A stretch of 64,000 bases of DNA from Desertivirga xinjiangensis (GCF_024436435.1 NZ_JAFMZP010000004.1:698929-762928); one strand, 5' to 3'; positions 8,684 to 18,224 are shown, numbered from the stretch's first letter. Numbers and translations: made by a program. Notes: generated by a model from the letters alone, not told the origin.

Positions 8684-11493
8684 CGCGGTGTTGCAGGTGT
8701 TTTTATACCTCCACCCATTTTGTTGAAATCCCAAATGAGCGAAAGTAGGAAATATCTTTTAATGGTAGTGTAAGTGTTCTGTGTAATGGTGTTTCCGTAT
8801 GCATTGCGGCTGAAACCATTGTTCTGGTTCAACAGGTCGTTTCCTGATAAGGAAAGCGCAAGATTATCCGTTTTCAGGAACTTCTTCTTAATGCTTGAAT
8901 TCACTATAAAGCGTTCGAAATCCTCGTTGAAGCTTATCGTTTTTTCCTGGAAGCGATATTCTCCGTTTAAAGAGAACTCAAATTTGCCAGGTAGATAAAG
9001 ACCCACATTACCCTGTCCGTTAAAATTCCATCCGTTATTGTTCAGCTGCTTTTGCAGGGATGACTCACTGGTATTATAAGAGGGGCCAAAAGAAAACCAC
9101 ATTTCATACTTCTTGGCCTTGTATTTATTGACACTCAGGTTTAAGGAGTAGTTGTTAGACTTTGTACGATTGAGCTCGTCATTGATGTAATTGAAGTAGG
9201 TGTTGCCATAGCCGTTAAAATTAAATCCAAGATTGAGATCTCCTAAAGCAGGGAATTTCCTGGAGAAACCTCCATACAAATTGAAATTGGATGGTAATTT
9301 GCCTTTAATATTTACAGATTGATAGGTGCTTTTGCCGAAGGAATCAGTGAAACGGCTATCTACAATGGCGTTGGTTGTAAATTGAAAGGAGCCGGAGGCA
9401 TAAAAGTACTGATTGCTCAGGATCTTAAAGGTGTTGTAGTTAGCGTTGAAACGGTTATTAAAAGAAGGCTTGAGACCGGGATTCCCAAGGTAAATATTTA
9501 GAGGGTCGGTATTTACTCTTACCGGTTGTATTTGGTTAATGCCCGGCTGGTTGTTATTACCATTATAGTCAATCCTCAAAGCTTTCTGCTGCGAGAATTT
9601 GTACTGGTAATTTACCTGCGGACTGAAGTTGATAAATTCTCTTTTGTAGCTGTTGGAATTATACAGATCAACCTGGTCAAAGTTAACATAGGAAACCTTG
9701 CTGCCGAAGTTTACTGTGGTTTTATCCTTTTTGTAGTTGAAGATTGCACCTGTTTGGTGTGATAACTGATTCAACTCAAAGTTATTACTAAATACCTCAT
9801 CAAAATCATTATAAACTCCCGGAGCGGTTTGATTATATGAACGCATGTCCGAGGAGCCTTTATTTAAGCCCAGGCTATAGTTAAAGGTTAATGCCAGCAG
9901 TTTACTCAGGGGTTCGGTATAAGTGATGTTAGAATTGAATACCTTGCCGGTACTGTTATTTAGTTTTAGTTGGTCAATTTTAACTTCACTGTCTATAAGA
10001 GGGCTGCCATCGGGACTACTTACCGGGTTATAAAACTGGTTAACAGAGTTCAGGTAACCTTCAGAATCGTTTTTGTTGTACGATCCGGTAGCATTTACAG
10101 AAAGGGTGCGTCGTTTTTTCTTCAGCTTTTTGGTCCAGAAGACATTCGCATAAAAGTTTTGCTGGTCGCCTTCGTTAGTTAGCAAACGGGTACTTGTGTT
10201 TTGCAGCTTTTGTTCTCCATTGCGACTGACGGTATTGTAATTGTTGTTTGACTCAGTATTCCTTATAGTCCCTTCAATAGTGAGCTTAAGATCTGAGGTC
10301 GAGTCTAATTTTACTTTATAGATAGCGTCTAGTTTCTGACGCGAAAGATAGTTTCTGAAATCCTGATCACTGTTGGTGTTTAACACCCCTGTCGGCAGGT
10401 TATTCTGGCTCAGGTTATTTCTTATCCCATTGATGTCAATCGCACCAACTTTATAATTCAGGTTTATAGATTCCTTATTTTCGTTCCATTTGGTTTCATA
10501 ATGAACTGCACCTGTCTGTGCTTCGGGTATGCCTTCACCATTGTAATTAATGTCATCGCGGTTGCCATAAAACACAATATCTCCGTCCGAATTAACCTCG
10601 GTATTCGAAGCTCCGTACCTATTGCGGTCTTCCCAGTTCAATCCTGTTTTTCCTGTATTACTGTTTATGCCATATAAAGATATTTTCTGTTTGGCTGTGA
10701 AGGCGTTGAACATTGCTTGTGATGAATTGTAGTCGTCGGATGCGCCCGCATCTACTTTACCGAAGTAGCCTTTCTTTTTGTCTTCTTTAAGCTTAATGTT
10801 CAGTGTTTTGTCTTTAACGCCGTCATCGATACCGGTAAATGTCGCCTGGTCGCTTTTTTTATCATATAGTTGTACTTTATCAACCATATCGGCCCTCAGG
10901 TTTTTAGTTACCAGGGTTGGGTCGTCTCCAAAGAACTCTTCTCCGTCGACCAGAACTTTTGTTACCGTTTGGCCCTGTGCTGTGATTTTACCATCCTTAT
11001 CGACCTGTATACCGGGAAACTGTTTGATCAGGTCTTCAACCCTGGCATTCGGTTGTATCACATATGCCGAGGCGTTAAACTCGGTAGTGTCTCCTTTGAT
11101 GGTGATCGCATCGGCTTTCCCTTTGATCACGACTTCTGCAAGCAGACGGGCGGTTAGCTGCATGTCGATATTTCCGCAATCTTTCGTAATATGGATACTG
11201 TCTAAAGTAAAATGTTCCACATAGTCGGCATAACCCGGATAGGTCATTAGCAGGATCAGTTTACCTGTGGGCAGGTTATTGATGCTGAAGTTTCCGTCAG
11301 CAGCAGCGCGTGTAAAATCAATAAGTGTAGAGTCTTTTGCGTTTAAAACGCTGATGCTGGTATTGGGAAGTTTCAAAAAGGCTGCAGAGTCTCTTGCTAC
11401 ACCTTTTATAGTAAACTTGTCCTGGGCGGAGGAAGTAATCGAAAGAAGGAGTAGTAAAACTACACTCAGTGCTTTAAAAGCCATTCTTCTCAT
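8680..11493 (-). CDS. Outer-membrane beta-barrel protein (CarboxypepD_reg-like / plug / OMP_b-brl_3)
   Basis: 937 residues with a signal peptide ending near SITSSAQ. Next come a carboxypeptidase-regulatory-like Ig fold (about 25-110), a TonB-receptor-like plug (about 115-225, with NARVEDLIKQFPGIQVDKDG and VLVDGEEFFGDDP) and a long Asn/Tyr-rich beta-barrel ending in FLLSLIWDFNKMGGG. No SusD neighbour exists, so it is not a classical SusC. It shares an ATGA overlap with the GLPGLI gene downstream. It probably sits in the outer membrane as a TonB-linked transporter or structural barrel; the substrate is unknown. A second start, nine bases in, is possible. Confidence 0.88.
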   Translation of the reverse strand: MRRMAFKALSVVLLLLLSITSSAQDKFTIKGVARDSAAFLKLPNTSISVLNAKDSTLIDFTRAAADGNFSINNLPTGKLILLMTYPGYADYVEHFTLDSIHITKDCGNIDMQLTARLLAEVVIKGKADAITIKGDTTEFNASAYVIQPNARVEDLIKQFPGIQVDKDGKITAQGQTVTKVLVDGEEFFGDDPTLVTKNLRADMVDKVQLYDKKSDQATFTGIDDGVKDKTLNIKLKEDKKKGYFGKVDAGASDDYNSSQAMFNAFTAKQKISLYGINSNTGKTGLNWEDRNRYGASNTEVNSDGDIVFYGNRDDINYNGEGIPEAQTGAVHYETKWNENKESINLNYKVGAIDINGIRNNLSQNNLPTGVLNTNSDQDFRNYLSRQKLDAIYKVKLDSTSDLKLTIEGTIRNTESNNNYNTVSRNGEQKLQNTSTRLLTNEGDQQNFYANVFWTKKLKKKRRTLSVNATGSYNKNDSEGYLNSVNQFYNPVSSPDGSPLIDSEVKIDQLKLNNSTGKVFNSNITYTEPLSKLLALTFNYSLGLNKGSSDMRSYNQTAPGVYNDFDEVFSNNFELNQLSHQTGAIFNYKKDKTTVNFGSKVSYVNFDQVDLYNSNSYKREFINFSPQVNYQYKFSQQKALRIDYNGNNNQPGINQIQPVRVNTDPLNIYLGNPGLKPSFNNRFNANYNTFKILSNQYFYASGSFQFTTNAIVDSRFTDSFGKSTYQSVNIKGKLPSNFNLYGGFSRKFPALGDLNLGFNFNGYGNTYFNYINDELNRTKSNNYSLNLSVNKYKAKKYEMWFSFGPSYNTSESSLQKQLNNNGWNFNGQGNVGLYLPGKFEFSLNGEYRFQEKTISFNEDFERFIVNSSIKKKFLKTDNLALSLSGNDLLNQNNGFSRNAYGNTITQNTYTTIKRYFLLSLIWDFNKMGGGIKTPATPR

Positions 11494-11629
11494 AAGATTT
11501 AGGAATGTGTTAAATTGATTAGTAAAGCGTTTAATTAGTTTTTTCTTCGAATGTAAAAATTAATTTTAAGATAAAAATGGTCTGATTGTTAAGGTTTGTT
11601 AAAAGATGATCTTTTTAAAAAAAGCTGCC

Positions 11630-11848
11630 GGATTAATAGGAATTTTGGGAAGAATTTGAATATCGTATTTGTGTATACCAACTATGATAGCGCAGAAGTT
11701 TTTTCTTAATGGGAAGAGCCTGGGTGTACAGCGTAAAAATAACAGCAGTCCCCAGAACCGCTAGCGCTTAATGTGGATGGATGTGAAATACGAACCGGGT
11801 ACATTAAAGGTAGCCTCAAGCAGTAAAACCTTAGCGGTGAAAGCCTGA
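11630..11848 (+). pseudogene. Decayed glycoside hydrolase family 2 gene, C-terminal remnant
   Basis: Plus-strand translation gives RNFGKNLNIVFVYTNYDSAE, then after a one-base shift in the T6 run at 11699-11704, LNGKSLGVQRKN. A TAG at 11762-11764 follows, then RLMWMDVKYEPGTLKVAS and a TGA at 11846-11848. These are the conserved C-terminal blocks of GH2 beta-galactosidases (YTNxDxAELFLNGKSLG...YRLMWxDVxYxPGTLKVVAY). The TAG replaces the expected Tyr codon of YRLMW. With one frameshift, one nonsense codon and no catalytic domain, this is a relic. Confidence 0.75.
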
Positions 11849-11869
11849 ATTCAGGGCTATTCAGGCTTT
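11840..11869. repeat. Hairpin beside the GH2 remnant
   Basis: Perfect 10-bp arms AAAGCCTGAA and TTCAGGCTTT separated by 10 bp, overlapping the relic's stop. No T-tract follows on either strand, so it could be the relic's old terminator or a repeat. Role undecided. Confidence 0.4.
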
Positions 11870-11919
11870 CCCTTAGTCTGAATAGCTTTGAATTTCTGAA
11901 TCTCTTGCGCTATCACTTC

Positions 11920-13137
11920 CTACGTTTCAGAATAAATAATCCTCAGGTACCATTGTTGAACCGGCCGCGTTAATGTCAATAAAAAAATTGCAGAAGCTGA
12001 GAGAGCTAAAAGAATATACGTATCGAACAGGAGGCTTATGTAACCGGTTAACAGCAAAAGCCTGATGATCTCCAGGTAAAAGATCCATCTTCGCTGTTCA
12101 AGCAGAGCCCCACAATTGATCAAAGTGATCAGGATAAATGCAGAAGAAAAGAACTTATCAGCAAAATCAAGATCACCAAAGAAGTAGGTGACCAGGAACA
12201 GCAGACTTGCCACTGCCAGTACCTGGATGTTGAGGTACACTTTAAAACTAAGCTTCTTGACCGGTCTGTTTACAACTTTGTGGGGTAAGAATCTCTTCTC
12301 GAGAGAGGCCCTGATATCCTGGTCGAGAATGGCTGGGTCTCCGAAAATGATCTTCAATTTGTTCCATAATCCGGTAGTACGCCTGCAGGCTTCGGCCATT
12401 TCCATGTAGTAGTGGAAGTGTTGCCACATGAAACTGTAGCTGTTAAGGGGATGTGTTAAACCGTAAACTGGCTTTTCTTCCTCTTTTTCAAATGTACCGA
12501 ATAGTTTGTCCCAGAAAACAAAAAGATCGCCGTAGTTTTTGTTAAGATACTTTTCATTAGATGCGTGGTGAACCCCGTGGATCGAGGGGGTAACGAATAC
12601 ATATTCCAGCCATTGAGGAGCTTTCAGCAGCTGTGTATGAGTGAAAAAGGAATAAGCCCCATGGATCACCAGGATGCTCATTACCATAAGGGGATCAAAT
12701 CCAGCAAATGGAAGGATGCACCAAAATAGATTTCGTACAACCGCTTGAATGGTAGTGATCCTTGCAGATACTGTGTAATTAAATTCTTCGCTTTGGTGGT
12801 GAACAATGTGGGCTCCCCAAAAGAGATTTATCTCGTGCCCCAGACGGTGATACCAGTACCAAACCAAATCTGTCGCTAACAGCAAGATCACCCAAACCCA
12901 CAAGCTGCGGGGAATATCAAATATTGCGAAGTTGTTATAAACATAGCAAAAGAGCTGATAGAAGCTAACCGAAATAAACAGGTTTAACAACCGCTCTGCC
13001 AGGCCTATACTTAGGTTGGCTACCGAACTTTCATATTTATAAATGTCAGTGCGGTTTTTTCGTTTTGCGGCAACATACTCCAACGCCAAAAAAATAAAAA
13101 ATGCAGGGATAGCAAATGCTGCGTAACTATACTCCAT
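11920..13137 (-). CDS. Sterol desaturase / fatty acid hydroxylase superfamily membrane protein
   Basis: 405 residues. Residues 1-260 hold the di-iron hydroxylase domain with three histidine clusters: HRLGH (97-101), HIVHH (110-114) and HGVHH (187-191), plus His167 in FFTHTQ. Four membrane segments lie around 6-20, 50-70, 80-97 and 140-165. After the domain, residues 320-405 add about three further membrane helices, an extension similar to alkylglycerol-monooxygenase-like proteins. It should hydroxylate or desaturate a lipid chain at the inner membrane using O2; the substrate is not determinable. It is monocistronic, with a GH2 relic downstream. Confidence 0.87.
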   Translation of the reverse strand: MEYSYAAFAIPAFFIFLALEYVAAKRKNRTDIYKYESSVANLSIGLAERLLNLFISVSFYQLFCYVYNNFAIFDIPRSLWVWVILLLATDLVWYWYHRLGHEINLFWGAHIVHHQSEEFNYTVSARITTIQAVVRNLFWCILPFAGFDPLMVMSILVIHGAYSFFTHTQLLKAPQWLEYVFVTPSIHGVHHASNEKYLNKNYGDLFVFWDKLFGTFEKEEEKPVYGLTHPLNSYSFMWQHFHYYMEMAEACRRTTGLWNKLKIIFGDPAILDQDIRASLEKRFLPHKVVNRPVKKLSFKVYLNIQVLAVASLLFLVTYFFGDLDFADKFFSSAFILITLINCGALLEQRRWIFYLEIIRLLLLTGYISLLFDTYILLALSASAIFLLTLTRPVQQWYLRIIYSET

Positions 13138-13375
13138 AAATTTAATGAACTTAACCTGAAATGCCTGAATTAAAGATCGTGTGTTTGTTAAAGCAAATGT
13201 AAGAATTTTACATGTAATAGTCTATTGTGTTGATAGGTTATTGCTGGGCCGTCGCGATTATTCCCAAGTTAGTGCTAGTTACAGTCTGCAGCTTTACTTT
13301 TGGTCCGGTTGTAGGAAATATTATTTATATCTGGAAAAAATGTATTATTGCAGCTATAAACCACACCAATAGACC

Positions 13376-14596
13376 ATGAATTGTTCCCGAAGTTATTCAA
13401 AGATTTCGTCAGAGACAGTATTTTATCAATACACTTTTAATTTCATTCTTTTAAGCGTTTTTCTTTTTTCAGCTATAAAGACAAATGCGGGTACAAACCT
13501 CTTAAGCAAAAGTAAGCCTGCCAGGGTACTGCAATCGGTGATCATGCGCGAAGCGACCTGGGCTTTAATGCAGCAACCCATCACAGTAACTGCCGAGACC
13601 TCGGGCAGAAGTGCGGGCGGTAAACACGACTTCTTTTCAGAAGGTGACTATTGGTGGTCTGATCCGAAAAATCCTTCGGGGCCCTATATTCAAAAAGACG
13701 GGATGACTAACCCGGATAATTTTGTGGCACATCGCCAGGCTATGATCCGCTTTAGCAGGATCGTAGGGGCCCTTGCTTCTGCATATAAACTTACCGGCGA
13801 TAAAAAATATGCAGATCACGCTTTAGTTCACCTGAAAGCTTGGTTCGTTGATCCTGAAACCCTGATGAACCCTAACCTTTTATATGCTCAAGCGATACAG
13901 GGACGCTTTACCGGCAGGGGAATCGGGATTATTGACACTATTCATCTCATGGAAGTGGCCCAGGGCGTATTGGTTATGAAGGCTGCCTTCAACGAAACGG
14001 ATGTTAATGCCATAAAAAACTGGTTCTCAAGGTATCTGGACTGGCTTACAAGCCATCAGTATGGCAAGGATGAAATGAACGCAAAGAATAACCATGGCAC
14101 CTGTTGGGTGATGCAGGTTGCATCTTTTGCGAAGCTTACCGGAAATCAGGAGCTGCTTGATTTTTGCGTAGAACGCTATAAAAGAGTGCTTCTCCCGGAT
14201 CAGATGGCCGCCGACGGCAGTTTTCCACTGGAGCTGGCCCGCACCAAACCATACGGCTATTCCATCTTCAACCTGGATGCAATGACGATAATCTGTCAAA
14301 TCTTGTCCAATAAAAAGGAGAACCTATGGAATTATAAAACTTCAGAGGGTAAGTGGATGCACAAAGGCATTGAGTTCCTTTATCCCTATGTTGCTGAAAA
14401 GGACAAATGGCCATTCAAAAAAGATGTTATGTACTGGGAGAACTGGCCCGTTGCTCAACCTTTCCTCGTAATGGGCGCCGCGGCCTATGGCAACAAGAAA
14501 TGGTTCCATACATGGAAAAAGCTTGATCATAGTCCGGAGGTTGAAGAGGTACTACGCAATCTGCCAATACGGAATCCGCTGATCTGGCTTGATTGA
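13376..14596 (+). CDS. Alginate-lyase-family (PF05426-type) secreted protein
   Basis: 406 residues with an N-terminal hydrophobic segment at about 18-36 acting as signal peptide or anchor. The (alpha/alpha) barrel of alginate lyases is recognisable from DYWWSDPKNPSGPYIQKDGM (91-110), the helical repeat AYKLTGDKKYADHALVHLKA, and the catalytic-site-like KNNHGTCW (237-244, Asn239 and His240). Families PL5 and PL38 share these blocks, and some members act on glucuronan rather than alginate, so substrate is open. The location near uxuA/LacI and GH43 fits uronic-acid polysaccharide use (inference). Confidence 0.85.
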   Translation: MNCSRSYSKISSETVFYQYTFNFILLSVFLFSAIKTNAGTNLLSKSKPARVLQSVIMREATWALMQQPITVTAETSGRSAGGKHDFFSEGDYWWSDPKNPSGPYIQKDGMTNPDNFVAHRQAMIRFSRIVGALASAYKLTGDKKYADHALVHLKAWFVDPETLMNPNLLYAQAIQGRFTGRGIGIIDTIHLMEVAQGVLVMKAAFNETDVNAIKNWFSRYLDWLTSHQYGKDEMNAKNNHGTCWVMQVASFAKLTGNQELLDFCVERYKRVLLPDQMAADGSFPLELARTKPYGYSIFNLDAMTIICQILSNKKENLWNYKTSEGKWMHKGIEFLYPYVAEKDKWPFKKDVMYWENWPVAQPFLVMGAAAYGNKKWFHTWKKLDHSPEVEEVLRNLPIRNPLIWLD

Positions 14597-14620
14597 TTCT
14601 TGAAAGGCAAAGAATAAAAA

Positions 14621-14691
14621 TAATCGCTTTGAGTTTGGAGGGGCGATTTGATGAGATTGTCAGGTTAGTGCATCTATATGACGCACTAACC
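14621..14691. terminator. Convergent hairpin region between the lyase and histone-like genes
   Basis: Two hairpins lie in tandem. AATCGC...GCGATT lies at about 14626-14649, and a stronger one has perfect 9-bp arms GGTTAGTGC (14663-14671) and GCACTAACC (14683-14691). They fill the gap between convergent genes and probably act as bidirectional terminators, although no strong U-tract is present. Confidence 0.4.
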
Positions 14692-14731
14692 GATAAGTAA
14701 GGTCTTTATAACCTGGATCTAAAAAAACAGA

Positions 14732-14914
14732 TTATTCTTTTCCCTTATTTTTAAGTTCAGTTATTTCTTTTCTTGCATCTGAAGCTAAGCCTTTGATTTC
14801 CTGAAGTGCCTTTCTTACACGGGTACCAGCAGCTGAATTACCTCCGTTATAAAATTTCTCTGCATCAGCTTCTATTGATGCTACTAATTCCTTAATCTGA
14901 TTGAATTTTTCCAT
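14732..14914 (-). CDS. Small histone-H1-like protein
   Basis: 60 residues from ATG 14914-14912; a longer frame from 14953 adds an unconserved leader. The sequence MEKFNQIKELVASIEADAEK followed by AAGTRVRKALQEIKGLA matches the short Lys/Arg-rich histone-H1-like proteins common in Bacteroidota. Predicted almost entirely helical with a basic C-terminus (ARKEITELKNKGKE). Proposed to bind nucleoid DNA, though in these organisms this is mostly annotation by similarity. Monocistronic. Confidence 0.85.
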   Translation of the reverse strand: MEKFNQIKELVASIEADAEKFYNGGNSAAGTRVRKALQEIKGLASDARKEITELKNKGKE

Positions 14915-15014
14915 GATTATCGTTTTGCAGCTAAGATGCGCAAGACAATCCATAATTGCAAGGCGATATTTAATGATTTAACATATTGTTATTTTATTAT
15001 ATTCGAAAATCAAT

Positions 15015-17450
15015 ATGAGACCGGTTTTCTATTTACTTTTCCTGGTATTGCTTAACTTCGATCTTAAAGGGCAGGCTCCTGCCGCAGGTTTCCTGTCAGG
15101 AAAGCTAAAAGATGAAACCAATAATGAGGTGATCGATTATGCTATGGTGAATCTGCTAAGTTCGCAAAGCCGCTCGGTGATTAAAAGTTTCATGACTGAG
15201 AACGACGGGTATTTTCAATTTGAAGATGTTCCGCCCGGAGTCTACTCTATCAAAGTGACCTTTATTGGTTACGAGACCCGGATAATAGATAATATTATCA
15301 TCAGCCGGGATAATATGAGCCTGAATCTGGGAGCCATAAAACTAAAACAATCGTCTAATACACTTGATGAAGTAGTGATCAGCGACACCCGCTCAGCCGT
15401 AGAATTTAACGGAGATACCGTCACTTATAATGTAAGCCAAAGTTTAATGGCTGCGGGAAGCACAGCGGTTGACGTCTTGAAGAACGTACCAATGGTTTCG
15501 GTTGATATAGATGGAAAACCCTCGATTGCCGGAAAAATAAACACCAGAATATTCATTGACGGCAAACCTTCTGACTATACTTCGGCTACCATCACAGACT
15601 TGATGAACGTTTTGCCGGCAGATGCCATCGAGAAAATTGAAGTGATCACCAACCCGGATGTGAAATATTCTGCAGATGGTGATGGTATCATAAATATTGT
15701 CTTAAAAAAAGGTTATAAAATAGGTTTGAACGGTGCTCTTTCCCTTACGGGAAGTACCATTGGTAATTACAATGCCAGTTTATATACTACCTACCGCGAC
15801 GATAAATTGTCTGTTTCGGTCAGTTACGGATTTAAAGAGACGCTGAGCACAGCCTATGTAAGTTCGCTCAGAACCAATTTTAATCAGTCGGGAATAATCT
15901 CTTCTTACATGAACCAGTTTTCTGATTCGGAAACAGGGAGCAATGGTCATAATGGAAGGGCGTCTGTGGACTGGGACATTACAAAAAAGCAAAATATCAG
16001 GGCCTCTGCCAATTTTAATACGGCTGCGTCCGACGGGTGGTCGCATCTGGACGATCACCGGTTAAACTCGTCAGCTGTTGAAACGGAATTACGGGTTCAG
16101 GACAATGACAACTCGAGAAGCTCGGCTAACGGGATCTTCAATGTGGATTACACCTATAAGATCAACCCCAAAAATGAAACCCTGACGGCGGGCCTGGTCT
16201 ATTATTTAAACGGTATTTCACAGGACAGGGATCTTTCACGGATCTATCATAAGCCGAATGGCTCTACCAGTAACCAGTACTCGCAGGCTAATCAGAATGA
16301 GATCAAAAACCGGCGACTGGAATTTAGTTTGGACTTCCGGAAACCGCTCACGAAACTTTCAAACATTTCAGTAGGTATGCAAACCTCCCTGAACAAAAAT
16401 GCTAACGATCAGGCCGTTTATGGCTTTGATTTTGTGAATCTGGTGGACACCCTAAAGCCTGGCCTGACCAATGAGTTTATCTATTCGGAAGATATCATTG
16501 CGGCCTACGGCAGCTATAATATCCGCAGCAAAACCCGCTGGTCCCTAAGACTCGGTGTGCGTTCGGAATATACATCATTAAATTTTATACAGGCTGCTGA
16601 TACCGATGTTAATCCTAAGCCTTATCTGAACTTCTTTCCAAATCTGGCCCTAAATAAGCTGTATAAAAAGAAATATAATTTCGGCCTGAGTTATAGCCGT
16701 AGAATTACCCGGCCAAGGGAATATGCTTTGAATCCTTTGATCGATGATGCCAATCAGTCGAATGTTAGCTTCGGGAATCCTCTGCTCAAACCTTCATTTA
16801 CGGATCAGTTTCAATTTAGCTTAGGTACTTATGGTAAGAACTGGTCTTTCACCCCGAGGGTAAGTTATGCAGTTACCAGCAGGATCATCGAGCGCTTTAG
16901 GATCAGTGCCGATAGTGTAACTTACCAGAACCTGGCAACCAACCGGACCTGGACTTATAATATGTTCGGAAATTACCGCCCTAGTAAAAAGATCACACTT
17001 GCGGGAGGTTTGAGTATGAGCAAGGTGAGTTATGAATCAAAATCGGCGATCCAACCTAACCGCTCTGGTTGGAGTTACAGGGCGAATGGTAGCTTAACAG
17101 GACAATTTCCGCATCAGATGGCCGCTGAAGGTCAAATGAATTATTTCAATAATACCGTGTCTCAGGGAAGAAGCAAGGGCTCTGCAATAGTAGCTTTTGG
17201 AGTGAGGAAAAACTTTTTGGAAAACAAGCTCCTGGTCAGGCTTCTGGCCAACGATCCTTTTACCAATCGTAATACGGCAGAATACACCGATGCAGTAACA
17301 ACTTCGGGCGCAACTTATCAGCAACTCCGAAACAGGATTTCCAATACCCGGAATTATAGCCTTACGATGAGCTATCGCTTTACCAAGGTTGGCCGCAATA
17401 CAGTTAATAAACAGAAAGCTGATAAGGAAGAATTAAAAACAATAGAGTAG
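15015..17450 (+). CDS. Outer-membrane beta-barrel protein (CarboxypepD_reg / plug / OMP_b-brl_3)
   Basis: 811 residues. Signal peptide ends near LNFDLKGQAPA; carboxypeptidase-regulatory-like domain about 25-110 (GYFQFEDVPPGVYSIKVTFI). Plug domain about 115-220 with TAVDVLKNVPMVSVDIDGKP and NADGDGIINIVLKKG-like ending (residues 225-237), then the barrel with aromatic strands to about residue 790. The last residues are basic and not a classic barrel end. No SusD partner. Its last 47 bp overlap the convergent gene at 17404-18060. Probable TonB-linked outer-membrane protein, cargo unknown. Confidence 0.87.
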   Translation: MRPVFYLLFLVLLNFDLKGQAPAAGFLSGKLKDETNNEVIDYAMVNLLSSQSRSVIKSFMTENDGYFQFEDVPPGVYSIKVTFIGYETRIIDNIIISRDNMSLNLGAIKLKQSSNTLDEVVISDTRSAVEFNGDTVTYNVSQSLMAAGSTAVDVLKNVPMVSVDIDGKPSIAGKINTRIFIDGKPSDYTSATITDLMNVLPADAIEKIEVITNPDVKYSADGDGIINIVLKKGYKIGLNGALSLTGSTIGNYNASLYTTYRDDKLSVSVSYGFKETLSTAYVSSLRTNFNQSGIISSYMNQFSDSETGSNGHNGRASVDWDITKKQNIRASANFNTAASDGWSHLDDHRLNSSAVETELRVQDNDNSRSSANGIFNVDYTYKINPKNETLTAGLVYYLNGISQDRDLSRIYHKPNGSTSNQYSQANQNEIKNRRLEFSLDFRKPLTKLSNISVGMQTSLNKNANDQAVYGFDFVNLVDTLKPGLTNEFIYSEDIIAAYGSYNIRSKTRWSLRLGVRSEYTSLNFIQAADTDVNPKPYLNFFPNLALNKLYKKKYNFGLSYSRRITRPREYALNPLIDDANQSNVSFGNPLLKPSFTDQFQFSLGTYGKNWSFTPRVSYAVTSRIIERFRISADSVTYQNLATNRTWTYNMFGNYRPSKKITLAGGLSMSKVSYESKSAIQPNRSGWSYRANGSLTGQFPHQMAAEGQMNYFNNTVSQGRSKGSAIVAFGVRKNFLENKLLVRLLANDPFTNRNTAEYTDAVTTSGATYQQLRNRISNTRNYSLTMSYRFTKVGRNTVNKQKADKEELKTIE

Positions 17451-18060
17451 AGGGATGGTACCTGTTATTAAAGTTCCTTAAAAGATGCAGTGGTCGCAGA
17501 AGCTTAAATAAAGAAGCTTTTGTATACGCAAAGCGTTTGAAGAAGGCTTGAATTTCGATGGTGATCCTTACTTCTTCAGTTTGCAGTTCAGCAAGATTAG
17601 ATCGACTGTTTTCAGCAGGGATCTCCAAGGTATTTTTCAGCCGGATGCGGTATTCATTAAGATCAGCACTGATCTTATTCTTTAAAATACTGAGGAATGT
17701 AAGTTGCTTGGACAACATTTGTAACTGGCAGCTCTGTGAAAGATTGCTTATTGACCGGTACTTTGTTAATAGGTGAGATAAGAAAGTCAGCTCGTCCTGG
17801 AAGTATTGAATATTTAATGTGTCACGTCGGTTTAAATAGTATAACCTGGATTCGATTTCATCATTTCGGTAAGGCAGATCCTGATACCGGTTCGGTTTTA
17901 AGTTATCTTCTGAAATATCCCAATCGACACGCTTTAGCGAATCATCGCTGTGGATGTGATCATATTCTATTTCAACATCAGAATGATCAGTATTGCGATT
18001 CAACAGGCTGAGAATGTATTTAACAGGCCTGATCTTTAACAGATGATTCAAGTAAGCCAT
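17404..18060 (-). CDS. Hypothetical protein, helical, convergent overlap with barrel gene
   Basis: 218 residues, not recognised. The N-terminus MAYLNHLLKIRPVKYILSLL is amphipathic or weakly hydrophobic, then an acidic stretch (30-60) and long helical, Leu-rich segments (80-140 and 160-195) suggest coiled coil. No catalytic motif. Its final 15 codons overlap, on the opposite strand, the end of the barrel gene at 15015-17450, which is unusual. A C-terminal basic/hydrophobic tail (HPSTLLFLILPYQLSVY) falls in this overlap. Length and lack of a competing plus-strand gene over 17451-18060 argue that it is real. Confidence 0.55.
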   Translation of the reverse strand: MAYLNHLLKIRPVKYILSLLNRNTDHSDVEIEYDHIHSDDSLKRVDWDISEDNLKPNRYQDLPYRNDEIESRLYYLNRRDTLNIQYFQDELTFLSHLLTKYRSISNLSQSCQLQMLSKQLTFLSILKNKISADLNEYRIRLKNTLEIPAENSRSNLAELQTEEVRITIEIQAFFKRFAYTKASLFKLLRPLHLLRNFNNRYHPSTLLFLILPYQLSVY

Positions 18061-18161
18061 TTTTCAAGAATTAGTTTCACAGGTATTAAGCGGATCGCCT
18101 GGCAAGTTTGGTAAATTACATCCTGTAAATTACTCTAACTATTGCTGGTCAACTAATAACG

Positions 18162-18193
18162 TAAAAAAATGCCCGTTGTTCTTTCCGGGCATT
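18162..18193 (-). terminator. Intrinsic terminator of the Gfo/Idh/MocA gene
   Basis: Perfect 8-bp arms AATGCCCG (18168-18175) and CGGGCATT (18186-18193). On the minus strand the stem is followed by a run of seven T, a canonical Rho-independent terminator 32 bp after the stop at 18225. Confidence 0.85.
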
Positions 18194-18224
18194 AATTTAA
18201 TTCAGTTTTTTCAGTTATTTAAAG

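Noticed and set aside
10778..11224. 148-codon open frame on the plus strand within the outer-membrane barrel gene
   Set aside because: Antisense to a well-supported 937-residue gene with recognisable domains; no signal, no family resemblance. A codon-bias shadow.
8680..17450. SusC/SusD polysaccharide-utilisation locus
   Set aside because: Two large outer-membrane barrels and nearby GH43 and lyase genes suggest it, but no SusD-like lipoprotein exists and both barrels are of the OMP_b-brl_3 type.
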